A DNA stretch of 64,000 nucleotides from JBCBCP01 sp038530575 (GTDB lineage Bacteria > Pseudomonadota > Alphaproteobacteria > Rhodobacterales > Rhodobacteraceae). The position numbers and the translations under genes are program-made. The stretch spans positions 62,001-126,000 of the forward strand of contig JBCBCP010000001.1 of assembly GCA_038530575.1 (NCBI GenBank). Reading direction: 5' to 3'. The notes beneath the pieces are model-generated. The model worked only from the letters and a program-made list of their open reading frames with translations. It searched no databases and had not been told where the DNA came from. Positions within the stretch are counted from its first letter, which is position 1; every line of letters starts with the position of its first letter. Positions 42,377-50,828 of this stretch are shown here, piece after piece.

Positions 42377-44032
42377 TTAACGGACGAACTTCTTGTGCTT
42401 GAGGCGCTTCGGCTCCAACGCATCCGCTCCGAGCCGCCGCTTCTTGTCTTCCTCGTAGTCTTCGAAGTTACCTTCGAACCATTCGACATGCGCCTCGCCC
42501 TCAAAGGCGAGGATGTGAGTGCAGATGCGGTCGAGGAAGAAACGGTCGTGACTGATGACCACGGCGCAGCCGGCGAAATCGACCAGCGCGTCTTCCAATG
42601 CGCGCAGGGTTTCGACGTCCAGATCGTTGGTCGGCTCGTCCAGCAGCAGCACGTTGCCGCCGTCCTTCAGCAGGCGCGCCATGTGAACGCGGTTGCGCTC
42701 GCCCCCTGACAGCAGGGACACTTTCTTCTGCTGGTCGCCACCCTTGAAGTTGAAGGACGAGCAGTAAGCGCGGGAGTTCACTTGCGCGTCCCCCAGCTCG
42801 ATCACCTCGGCCCCGCCAGAGATCGCTTCCCACACCGTCTCATCCGCCGCCAAATCGTCGCGGGACTGGTCCACATAGGACAGCTTGACCGTGTCGCCGT
42901 ACTCGATCGTGCCCGCATCGGGCTGTTCCTGCCCGGTGAGCATTTTGAAAAGGGTCGATTTGCCCGCGCCGTTGGGGCCGATCACGCCGACGATCCCGCC
43001 GGGCGGTAGGGAGAAATCCAGCCCCTCGACCAGCAGTTTGTCGCCCATCGCCTTGGTCAGGCCCGCCACCTCGATCACCTTGTCGCCAAGGCGCGGGCCG
43101 TTCGGGATGACAATCTGCGCGCGGCCGACCTTTTCGCGCTCCGACTGGCCCGCCAGCTCGTTATAGGCGTTGATCCGGGCTTTCTGCTTGGCCTGCCGGG
43201 CCTTCTGACCCTGTCGCATCCATTCCAGTTCGCGTTCCAGCGTTTTCTGGCGGGACTTGTCCTCGCGCGCTTCCTGCTCCAGCCGCTTGGCTTTCTGCTC
43301 CAGCCAAGACGAATAGTTGCCCTCGTAGGGAATGCCCCGCCCGCGGTCGAGTTCAAGGATCCAGCCGGTGATGTCGTCAAGGAAGTAGCGGTCGTGGGTG
43401 ACGATGAGGATTGTACCTTTATAGTCAATGAGGTGCTGCTGCAGCCACGCGATAGTCTCCGCGTCGAGGTGGTTGGTTGGCTCGTCCAAGAGCAGCATTT
43501 CCGGCGCCTCGAGCAGCAGCTTGCACAGCGCCACGCGGCGACGCTCGCCCCCGGACAAATTGCCCGGCATCGCGTCATCGGGCGGGCAGCGCAGCGCCTC
43601 CATGCTCACGTCGATCTGCGCGTCGAGGTCCCAGAGGTTTTCGGCGTCGATCTGGTCTTGCAGCGCGGCCATCTCGTCCGCTGTCTCGTTGCTGTAGTTC
43701 ATCGCCAGCTCATTGTAGCGGTCTAGAATAGCCTTCTTTTCGGCGACGCCTTGCATCACGTTTTCGCGGACGGTGATTGTGTCGTCCAGATGTGGCTCCT
43801 GCGGCAGGTAACCGACCTTGGCGCCTTCAGCGGCCCATGCTTCTCCGGAGAAATCGGTGTCGAGGCCCGCCATGATCTTCATCAGCGTGGATTTGCCAGC
43901 GCCATTCACCCCAACGACACCAATCTTCACGCCGGGCAGGAAGTTCAGGTGGATATTTTCGAATGTCTTTTTGCCGCCCGGATAGGTCTTCGACACACCG
44001 GACATGTGGTAGACGTATTGATAAGCGGCCAT
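42377..44032 (-). CDS. ettA: Energy-dependent translational throttle protein EttA (ABC-F)
   Basis: A 551-residue cytoplasmic ABC-F ATPase with two ATPase domains. Domain 1 has GVNGAGKSTL, LSGGERRRVALCKLL and DEPTNHLD; domain 2 has GPNGAGKSTL, LSGGERNRVHMARLL and DEPTNDLD. Between and within them are the arm and a highly charged linker (KAKRLEQEAREDK). EttA binds the ribosomal E site and gates translation by ADP/ATP level. Length and MAAYQYVYHMSGVSK start match EttA; the upstream reading is not coding-like. Confidence 0.95.
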   Translation of the reverse strand: MAAYQYVYHMSGVSKTYPGGKKTFENIHLNFLPGVKIGVVGVNGAGKSTLMKIMAGLDTDFSGEAWAAEGAKVGYLPQEPHLDDTITVRENVMQGVAEKKAILDRYNELAMNYSNETADEMAALQDQIDAENLWDLDAQIDVSMEALRCPPDDAMPGNLSGGERRRVALCKLLLEAPEMLLLDEPTNHLDAETIAWLQQHLIDYKGTILIVTHDRYFLDDITGWILELDRGRGIPYEGNYSSWLEQKAKRLEQEAREDKSRQKTLERELEWMRQGQKARQAKQKARINAYNELAGQSEREKVGRAQIVIPNGPRLGDKVIEVAGLTKAMGDKLLVEGLDFSLPPGGIVGVIGPNGAGKSTLFKMLTGQEQPDAGTIEYGDTVKLSYVDQSRDDLAADETVWEAISGGAEVIELGDAQVNSRAYCSSFNFKGGDQQKKVSLLSGGERNRVHMARLLKDGGNVLLLDEPTNDLDVETLRALEDALVDFAGCAVVISHDRFFLDRICTHILAFEGEAHVEWFEGNFEDYEEDKKRRLGADALEPKRLKHKKFVR

Positions 44033-44178
44033 TGGGTCCTCCAGGCTAAGCGTTCTTTCGCGGTTTAGGGTGCAGGGCGGCGATTGGCAATTCAGTTTGG
44101 CGGGCGCTGTGCCTGTCAAAAAGGGCTTTGCGCCCGCCCGGATTTGCGATGTTATGTGCCCCAGGAGGGCCGACTGCC

Positions 44179-45468
44179 ATGCGCCCATTCTTTGCCGCAC
44201 TCTGTGGCCTCTGTGTCGCCCTACTAAGCGGCTGCGTTCAGGGCGCATTTCTTGCGCCGCCGCCAAACCTTTATCTTGAGGGGCGGAATTATCAGGCCGA
44301 GGCCGTGCCGGGGGTTTTGCAGACCGCGACGCCGACGATATTTTTTGTCACGGATCGCGCGCGGGATGGGGCAGGTTATGGCGCAAAGCGGTCCGATGCC
44401 ATGGTCTTTGGCGCGGCGGATGTCAGTTTTGGCACCGGGCTGAGCTGGCAAGAGGTTGTGGCGCGCACGCATACCGACAGTGGCCGACGACTGTCGCGGC
44501 TGGAGGTACGGGACACGCAGGCACTTGTGCAATTTTCCGGCACGCCACTGCCTTACGAGCGGGCGGACGGCGTACTTCGAACTGTGGCACAGGCGCGTGA
44601 GGTGTATCAGCAGGAGACACGCGCCTTTCAGGACGCCATCGCGGAACAAATCCGGCAGACCGGAAACACCCGCGTGCTTGTGTACGTTCATGGGTTCAAT
44701 ACCGGGTTTGATGACACGCTGACGACGCTGGCCAACCTGTGGCACTTCGCCGGGCGTCGTACGGTTCCGGTGGCCTTTTCTTGGCCTGCGGGCAGCGGCA
44801 TCGGCCCCATCGGATATTTCAGTGACCGCGAAAGTGGAACCTTCGCGGTGCACCACGCCAAAGAGTTCCTGCGCATGATCGCGGCTATTCCCGAGGTCGA
44901 GGACATCGACATCGTTGCCCATTCGCGCGGCACCGATGTGATGACGCAAGCCTTGCGCGAGATGATCATTTTCGAACGCGGACGCGGTGTGCATCCCAAG
45001 TTGGGCATGAAGACGGGCACGCTGATCCTGGCCGCGCCGGATCTTGATACGGGCATCGTGCGTCAACGGCTGGTGGCAGAGCGCTTTTCGGAGGCGTTTG
45101 AGCAGGTCAACGCCTATATCAATCCGCGCGACGCGGCGCTGCGGCTGTCGTCTATTCTGACAAAGTCGGACCGGTTTGGGGCCTTGCGGGCCGAGGATGT
45201 GAAGCCTGGCGAGATCGCGCGTCTGAAAAAGCACGGTCTTGTTCATTTTATTCGTGTCGAGGGGCGGGTTGGCGGCACCTTTGGGCACAGCTATTTCCGC
45301 GACAACCCTGCTGTTCTGTCGGATATCGTGCTGGCTTTGCGCACGCGTGCGTTCCCGGGCGGTACCCTGCGTCCGCTAGAGGAAGGGGCTGACGGGATCT
45401 GGCAGCTTCATCCGAACTACCCGCTGGAGCGTTTGCCCGACCTTCTGCTGTTCGAGAGCCCGCGCTGA
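44179..45468 (+). CDS. Alpha/beta-hydrolase lipoprotein (DUF900-like)
   Basis: A 429-residue protein with a lipoprotein signal peptide ending LLSGC (Cys near residue 19). The hydrolase core has VLVYVHGFN and the nucleophile region IVAHSRGTDV; the His lies in GTFGHSYF. This pattern is typical of the DUF900 alpha/beta hydrolases (esterase-like). ATG 44179 follows CAGGAGGG. The MOSC gene starts one base after its stop. Confidence 0.87.
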   Translation: MRPFFAALCGLCVALLSGCVQGAFLAPPPNLYLEGRNYQAEAVPGVLQTATPTIFFVTDRARDGAGYGAKRSDAMVFGAADVSFGTGLSWQEVVARTHTDSGRRLSRLEVRDTQALVQFSGTPLPYERADGVLRTVAQAREVYQQETRAFQDAIAEQIRQTGNTRVLVYVHGFNTGFDDTLTTLANLWHFAGRRTVPVAFSWPAGSGIGPIGYFSDRESGTFAVHHAKEFLRMIAAIPEVEDIDIVAHSRGTDVMTQALREMIIFERGRGVHPKLGMKTGTLILAAPDLDTGIVRQRLVAERFSEAFEQVNAYINPRDAALRLSSILTKSDRFGALRAEDVKPGEIARLKKHGLVHFIRVEGRVGGTFGHSYFRDNPAVLSDIVLALRTRAFPGGTLRPLEEGADGIWQLHPNYPLERLPDLLLFESPR

Positions 45469-45469
45469 C

Positions 45470-45952
45470 TTGCTGACCCTCGCCGAACTGACCTCGCGCA
45501 ACACGCAGCCGGGCCGGGTCGCGTGGATTGGCCTCAGGCCGTCAAAGCGCGCGCCCATGGAGGAGGTGCTTGCAGCCGAGGTGACGTCTGCCGGTCTGAC
45601 CGGGGACCGGGGCCGCGCAGGCAAGCGCGCGGTCACCTTGATACAGGCGGAGCATTTGCCCGTCATTGCGTCGTTTCTGGGACGCAAAGTCGTGGACCCA
45701 AGAGATTTGCGCCGGAATATCGTGATTTCCGGCATAAACCTAGCCGGGGCAAAGGGGCGGCTCTTGCACGTAGGCACCGCCGTTTTGCGCCTGTCGGTGA
45801 TCTGCGCGCCGTGTAGCCGTATGGAAGAAACCTTTGGTTATGGTGGTTATTCTGCCGTCCGCAGCCATGGCGGCTGGTGTGCCGAGGTTGTCCTTCCAGG
45901 GCAGATCGCGCTTGGTGATCGCGTTGACATTGCAGGCCAAGACAGGGCCTAA
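45470..45952 (+). CDS. MOSC-domain protein
   Basis: A 160-residue MOSC (molybdenum cofactor sulfurase C-terminal) protein, related to YiiM. The family core includes GLTGDRGRAGKRAVTLIQ and RRNIVISGINL; Cys in CAPCSRMEE is the likely sulfur-carrying residue. Start TTG 45470 lies one base after the previous stop and is not certain. Only six bases separate it from nadD. Confidence 0.83.
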   Translation: MLTLAELTSRNTQPGRVAWIGLRPSKRAPMEEVLAAEVTSAGLTGDRGRAGKRAVTLIQAEHLPVIASFLGRKVVDPRDLRRNIVISGINLAGAKGRLLHVGTAVLRLSVICAPCSRMEETFGYGGYSAVRSHGGWCAEVVLPGQIALGDRVDIAGQDRA

Positions 45953-45958
45953 GGCGGC

Positions 45959-46564
45959 ATGACCATACTGACCACACCGGGCCAGACCATCGGCCTTTTG
46001 GGCGGCTCGTTTGACCCCGCACACGAGGGCCACGCGCATATCACACGGCAGGCGATGACCCGGTTTGGCTTGTCTCATTGCTGGTGGCTGGTGAGCCCTG
46101 GCAATCCGCTGAAAACCCGCGGTCCAGCCCCGCTGACACAGCGTATGCAGCGCGCGCGGGCCGTTATGGATCATCCGCGCGTACGCGTGACCGACATAGA
46201 GGCGCAGCTTGGCACGCGCTATACGGCCCAGACCCTTCAGGCCCTGATCGCCCGGCACCAGGGGGTGCGCTTTGTGTGGCTCATGGGAGCGGACAACCTG
46301 GCGCAGCTGCACCGTTGGCAGGACTGGCACTGGATTATGGAAAACGTGCCTGTAGGTGTGCTTGCCCGTCCGCGTATGAGAATCTCGGCGCGGCGCAGCC
46401 CGGCCGCGCAGCTTTATGCAAAATACCGTATTTCCGGACGCGCCTCGCACCTCTTGGCGCACACGTACGCGCCGGCATGGTGCTTTGTGAACCTGCCGAT
46501 GTTGGATGTATCCTCGACGCAGATTCGCGCTGCGGGGGGCTGGTCTGGACCTGCGTCCAGCTGA
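45959..46564 (+). CDS. nadD: Nicotinate-nucleotide adenylyltransferase
   Basis: A 201-residue nucleotidyltransferase converting nicotinate mononucleotide to deamido-NAD+. The (H/T)xGH-type motif is GGSFDPAHEGHAH at about 11-23; the C-terminal motif is VSSTQIRA. Its product is the substrate of NadE at 19965. Start ATG follows AAGGCGGC. The usual rsfS neighbour is not next to it here. Confidence 0.92.
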   Translation: MTILTTPGQTIGLLGGSFDPAHEGHAHITRQAMTRFGLSHCWWLVSPGNPLKTRGPAPLTQRMQRARAVMDHPRVRVTDIEAQLGTRYTAQTLQALIARHQGVRFVWLMGADNLAQLHRWQDWHWIMENVPVGVLARPRMRISARRSPAAQLYAKYRISGRASHLLAHTYAPAWCFVNLPMLDVSSTQIRAAGGWSGPASS

Positions 46565-46634
46565 CGCGCGCAATCAGCGTGATGTGAACGCAACCATGCT
46601 TGGCCTGCGCGCCACACGGGGCTAACGTCCTAGC

Positions 46635-48128
46635 ATGCTGCCCCCTGTTTCAAGACGATTTTTTCTGTTCGCGTCCTCCAGCCTGATGGCAACCGGGGCT
46701 TGTGCGGCGCCGCCAACACAATCGTTGCGCCCGACGCTGCGATCAGCAGAGGCGCCGCGCCGCGCAGTTGCGGGCGCAAACGCCATCATAGAGGCTGCGC
46801 AACTTGGTGGGCGCGTGACCTTTGCGGTTGCAGACACCCGCACCGGCAAGCTGCTTGAAGAAAATGGTGCGCAAACGGCGACCCCGCCGGCCTCTGTCAC
46901 AAAGGCAGTTACAGCACTCTACGCACTAGATGCACTGGGCGGCGCGCATCGCTTTCGCACGCGCGTGCTTGCAAGTGGTCCGATCTCTGGCGGGACGCTA
47001 CAGGGCGATTTGATACTTGTGGGCGGCGGAGATCCGACGCTTGACACAAACGGGTTGGCGGCGCTGGCCAGCCGCCTAAAGCAGGCTGGTGTGCGGGAGG
47101 TGCGCGGCGGCTTCAAAGTATATGATGGCGCCTTGCCGCGAATCGACACGATCGACCCGGCGCAACCTCCGCATGTCGGCTACAGCCCGGCGGTGGGCGG
47201 CATTGCGCTGAATTTCAACCGGGTGCACTTCGAGTGGAAACGGCAGGGCGGCGGCTATGCGGTCACGATGGACGCCCGCTCGGACCGGTTCAAACCGACG
47301 GCCTATACCTCGACCATGCGCGTGGTCGAACGCCGGTTGCCGATTTACTCCTACAGTTCCAGTGGGGGTAAGGATAACTGGACCGTCGCGCGCGGCGCTT
47401 TGGGCAGTGGCGGGTCGCGGTGGCTGCCTGTCCGCAATCCCGCGCTGTATGCCGGTGACGTGTTTCAGACCCTCGCGCGGGCACAGGGCATCGCGCTGAA
47501 AGCGCCAGTCGTGACGCGCGCGGCGCCGTCTGGCACCGAGATCGCCGCGCTTCAAAGCGCACCGCTCAGTGACATCCTGAAGGACATGCTGCGCTTTTCC
47601 ACGAATATCACGGCCGAGATGGTTGGACTTGCCGCAACGGCCAAGCGCACCGGGCAGGTGCCACGCTCGCTCAAGGCGTCGGCGGCGGAGATGAACCGCT
47701 GGGCGGGCGCAAAGCTGGGCGCGGCAGGTATCAAGGTCGAAGACCATTCGGGCCTCGGCAGCGCAAGCCGTATGACCGCGAACGGGATGCTGACGGCTTT
47801 GCTGGCGGCGCGCAAGGATGGCCGGTTGCGCCCGCTGCTCAAGCGTATTGCCATGCTGGACAGCAACCGGAGACCCATCAAGAACCATCCGGTAACTGTG
47901 CATGCCAAAACCGGAACGCTGAATTTCGTGTCGTGCCTTGCGGGCTACATGACGGCGCCAGGTGGGTCGGAGATGGCCTTTGTCATCTTTACCGCGAACG
48001 AGGCGCAACGGCGCGGCATTGCAAAAGAAGACCGCGAACGGCCAACCGGTGCCCGCGCCTGGAATCGCCGGTCTAAGGCGATGCAGCAAAAGCTGATCGA
48101 ACGCTGGGGCGCGCTTTACGGGGCCTGA
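46635..48128 (+). CDS. dacB: D-alanyl-D-alanine carboxypeptidase/endopeptidase (PBP4 type)
   Basis: A 497-residue class C penicillin-binding protein acting on periplasmic peptidoglycan. Active-site motifs are SVTK (Ser87-Lys90), STN in RFSTNIT, and KTG in HAKTGTLN. The N-terminal leader contains SRRFFLFASSS, which looks Tat-like. The long insertion between motifs 1 and 2 is typical for PBP4. No binding partner is adjacent. Confidence 0.93.
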   Translation: MLPPVSRRFFLFASSSLMATGACAAPPTQSLRPTLRSAEAPRRAVAGANAIIEAAQLGGRVTFAVADTRTGKLLEENGAQTATPPASVTKAVTALYALDALGGAHRFRTRVLASGPISGGTLQGDLILVGGGDPTLDTNGLAALASRLKQAGVREVRGGFKVYDGALPRIDTIDPAQPPHVGYSPAVGGIALNFNRVHFEWKRQGGGYAVTMDARSDRFKPTAYTSTMRVVERRLPIYSYSSSGGKDNWTVARGALGSGGSRWLPVRNPALYAGDVFQTLARAQGIALKAPVVTRAAPSGTEIAALQSAPLSDILKDMLRFSTNITAEMVGLAATAKRTGQVPRSLKASAAEMNRWAGAKLGAAGIKVEDHSGLGSASRMTANGMLTALLAARKDGRLRPLLKRIAMLDSNRRPIKNHPVTVHAKTGTLNFVSCLAGYMTAPGGSEMAFVIFTANEAQRRGIAKEDRERPTGARAWNRRSKAMQQKLIERWGALYGA

Positions 48129-48138
48129 GGTCCCGGGC

Positions 48139-48555
48139 CTAGGTCATGTGCCGCGCGCGGCTGCCACGCTCGATCGCCGCGGCGTGCAGCCGGTCGAGGT
48201 TCAACTCGTAGCGGATTTCCTCCAGGAGGCGCAGCTCGGTATCCTCAAGCGTTCCATCGGCGGCAGCCACGTCGCAGGCCAGCGCGTAACAAGTCTCAAA
48301 CAGCCGCTCTGGCAGCGCCTGCCGCACAAGGCCAAAGAGTGCGTCCAGCCCTTCTTCTTGCTCAAAGAGGTCAAAGACGGTTTGGCTGACAGGGCCAAGC
48401 CGGTCCGCGTCATAGCTGCCGAAGATCGGCAGGTTATTCACCGCGGAGTTGATTTTGACCAGTTCGGCCGTCCGAATGTCCTCGTCTGAGGCGGAGACCG
48501 CGACCATTACGGCCACAAGGGCATCCTGGGCTGTCCAGCCGGCGGGGTCGGTCAT
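48139..48555 (-). CDS. TerB-family (tellurite resistance-like) protein
   Basis: A 138-residue all-helical cytoplasmic protein. The TerB pattern is visible: AVMVAVSASDEDIRTAEL with acidic metal-like positions, then CDVAAADGTLEDTELRLL. ATG 48555 is taken; the upstream extension contains a Cys-rich stretch that is not family-like. The role of such single TerB domains is unknown. It is convergent with dacB and diverges from lysS. Confidence 0.82.
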   Translation of the reverse strand: MTDPAGWTAQDALVAVMVAVSASDEDIRTAELVKINSAVNNLPIFGSYDADRLGPVSQTVFDLFEQEEGLDALFGLVRQALPERLFETCYALACDVAAADGTLEDTELRLLEEIRYELNLDRLHAAAIERGSRARHMT

Positions 48556-48656
48556 GATGCGCTCTCCTGTTGCGTCGCACCTGCAAAATATTGACCGCGA
48601 CCGCGGCCCGCAATAGGTAGCGCTGCGCAATAAGGCCGGGAAAGGCACGGAAACAG

Positions 48657-50237
48657 ATGGCGGACCTCAGAGAGGCTGGCATGACCAGCAAAGCATGGCC
48701 CTTCGAGGCGGCGCGCGCCGTGCTCAAGCGCTATGAAAAGGCGCCGCCGGAAAAGGGCTATGTGCTGTTCGAGACGGGCTATGGCCCCTCTGGCCTGCCG
48801 CATATCGGCACCTTTGGCGAAGTTGCGCGCACGTCAATGGTGCAGCGCGCCTTCGAGGTTATCAGCGACATTCCGACCAAGCTGATCTGTTTTTCCGATG
48901 ACCTCGATGGCATGCGCAAGGTGCCGGGCAACGTGCCGAACCCGGACCGGCTGCAAGAGCATCTGCAAAAACCGCTGACCTCGGTGCCCGATCCTTTCGA
49001 GCAGTTTCAGAGCTTTGGGCATCACAATAACGCGATGCTGCGCCGCTTCCTCGACACGTTTGGGTTCCGCTACGAGTTTATCAGTGCAACCGACTTTTAC
49101 GGCGATGGCCGCTTTGACGAGGTGCTGCTGCGCGCGGCCGAAAAATATGACGCCATCATGGAGGTCATGCTGAAATCCCTGCGGGACGAGCGGCGGCAGA
49201 CCTATTCGATCTTCCTGCCCATCCACCCCGAAACGGGCCGGGTCATGTACGTGCCGATGAAAGAGGTGAACGCCAAGGACGGCACGATTACCTTCGACGC
49301 CGAAGACGGAACGGAAATGACGCTTCCGGTCACGGGCGGCAACGTCAAGCTGCAGTGGAAGCCGGATTTCGGCGCGCGCTGGGCCGCGCTGGGCGTCGAT
49401 TTCGAGATGTATGGCAAGGACCATTCGACCAATACGCCGATCTACGACCGCATCTGCCAGATCCTCGGATGGAAGCCGCCGGAGCATTTCACCTATGAGC
49501 TGTTTCTGGACGCCAATGGCCAGAAGATCAGCAAATCGAGCGGGAACGGCATCTCTATTGACGAGTGGCTGACCTACGCCTCGACGGAATCGCTGAGCTA
49601 TTTCATGTATTTGAAGCCAAAGACGGCCAAGCGCATGCATTTCGACGTGATCCCGAAAGCGGTGGATGAATATCACCAGCAACTGCGCGCCTATCCCGGT
49701 CAGGACGTGGCGCAACAGGCGGCCAACCCGGTCTGGCACATCCATGGCGGTGAGGTCCCGGGCAGCACGCTGATTGTGCCCTTTGCCATGCTGCTCAACC
49801 TCGCGTCGGTCAGTCAGGCCGAAGATACGGACAAACTTTGGGGCTTTATCCAGCGCTATGCGCCCGATGCGGGACCTGAGACACATCCCGATCTGGACCA
49901 GGCAGCTGGTTTTGCGGTGCGCTATTTCAACGATTTTGTGAAGCCCACGCGCACCTACCGCACGCCAACCGATCAGGAGCGTGAAGCGCTGGAGGCGCTG
50001 CGCACTGAGCTGGCCAGCTATGACGGCCCGCTTGAGGACGAGGCGTTGCAATCGGTGGTCTATGCCGTCGGGCGCGAGCGTTTCGATCCGCTGCGTGGCT
50101 GGTTCACGGCGCTTTACGAGGTGCTGTTGGGGGCGTCGCAAGGCCCTCGGTTTGGTGGGTTCATTGCTCTTTACGGCGTGGCAGAGACGATTGCCCTGAT
50201 CGACGCCGCACTCGCGGGGGAGCTTGCCGAGGCTTGA
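48657..50237 (+). CDS. lysS: Class I lysyl-tRNA synthetase
   Basis: A 526-residue class I LysRS (LysK type), as in archaea, spirochaetes and many alphaproteobacteria, unlike the usual bacterial class II enzyme. The HIGH-type motif is GPSGLPHIGTFGE (about 44-56) and the KMSKS-type motif is KISKSSGN (about 288). The tail is a helical anticodon-binding domain. The start may be ATG 48657 or ATG 48681 (MTSKAW), the second having better family fit. Confidence 0.94.
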   Translation: MADLREAGMTSKAWPFEAARAVLKRYEKAPPEKGYVLFETGYGPSGLPHIGTFGEVARTSMVQRAFEVISDIPTKLICFSDDLDGMRKVPGNVPNPDRLQEHLQKPLTSVPDPFEQFQSFGHHNNAMLRRFLDTFGFRYEFISATDFYGDGRFDEVLLRAAEKYDAIMEVMLKSLRDERRQTYSIFLPIHPETGRVMYVPMKEVNAKDGTITFDAEDGTEMTLPVTGGNVKLQWKPDFGARWAALGVDFEMYGKDHSTNTPIYDRICQILGWKPPEHFTYELFLDANGQKISKSSGNGISIDEWLTYASTESLSYFMYLKPKTAKRMHFDVIPKAVDEYHQQLRAYPGQDVAQQAANPVWHIHGGEVPGSTLIVPFAMLLNLASVSQAEDTDKLWGFIQRYAPDAGPETHPDLDQAAGFAVRYFNDFVKPTRTYRTPTDQEREALEALRTELASYDGPLEDEALQSVVYAVGRERFDPLRGWFTALYEVLLGASQGPRFGGFIALYGVAETIALIDAALAGELAEA

Positions 50238-50286
50238 GCACCGAGGCCCTCGCGCTACCGTAGGGTTAGCCACCGGAGGACTACTC

Positions 50287-50688
50287 ATGCTCAAACGCCT
50301 CGCCACCCTTTTGATTGCGCTGATGCTGGCCTTGCCCGCAGCCGCGCAGGAAGAGCCGATCCAGAACACGATCAGCCGCCAGATCGACGCTTTCAAGGTC
50401 GACGATTTCCGCGAGGCGTTCACCTTTGCCAGCCCGATGATCCAGGGCATTTTCCGCACGCCCGAGAATTTCGGGCGGATGGTCAGTCAGGGCTATCCGA
50501 TGGTCTGGCGGCCCGCGGAGGTTCAATACCTCGACCTGCGCGAAGAGAACGGCGCGCTGATCCAGAAGGTCATGATCACCGATCAGGAGGGCGGCGTGCA
50601 CCTGCTTGACTACCGCATGATCGAGACGCCGGATGGCTGGAAAATCAACGGTGTGTCCTTGCTGGACAGCGGCGCAGTCGCTGCCTGA
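50287..50688 (+). CDS. DUF4864-family exported protein
   Basis: A 133-residue protein with a signal peptide (about residues 1-21, ALPAAAQ). The mature part has QIDAFKVDDFREAFTFASP and MVWRPAEVQYLDL, matching the DUF4864 family of unknown function. ATG 50287 follows GGAGGA. It lies 49 bp after lysS. Confidence 0.85.
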   Translation: MLKRLATLLIALMLALPAAAQEEPIQNTISRQIDAFKVDDFREAFTFASPMIQGIFRTPENFGRMVSQGYPMVWRPAEVQYLDLREENGALIQKVMITDQEGGVHLLDYRMIETPDGWKINGVSLLDSGAVAA

Positions 50689-50828
50689 GGCCCGCACCGT
50701 ACGGTGGACTGACACCGCGTTAAGACTTCATTGATACTTCCCTGAGCCGCGATGCGGTGCGCCCCTTTGTGGGTCGGCACCTGTGTAACGGTTGGCCCGA
50801 CGGGGGCCGCGGCAAAAGGGATATCTTC

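Noticed and set aside
48834..50459. Open frame of 541 codons on the minus strand opposite lysS.
   Set aside because: Its sequence is the low-information Arg/His/Leu-rich type expected for antisense of a high-G+C gene; lysS on the plus strand has clear motifs.
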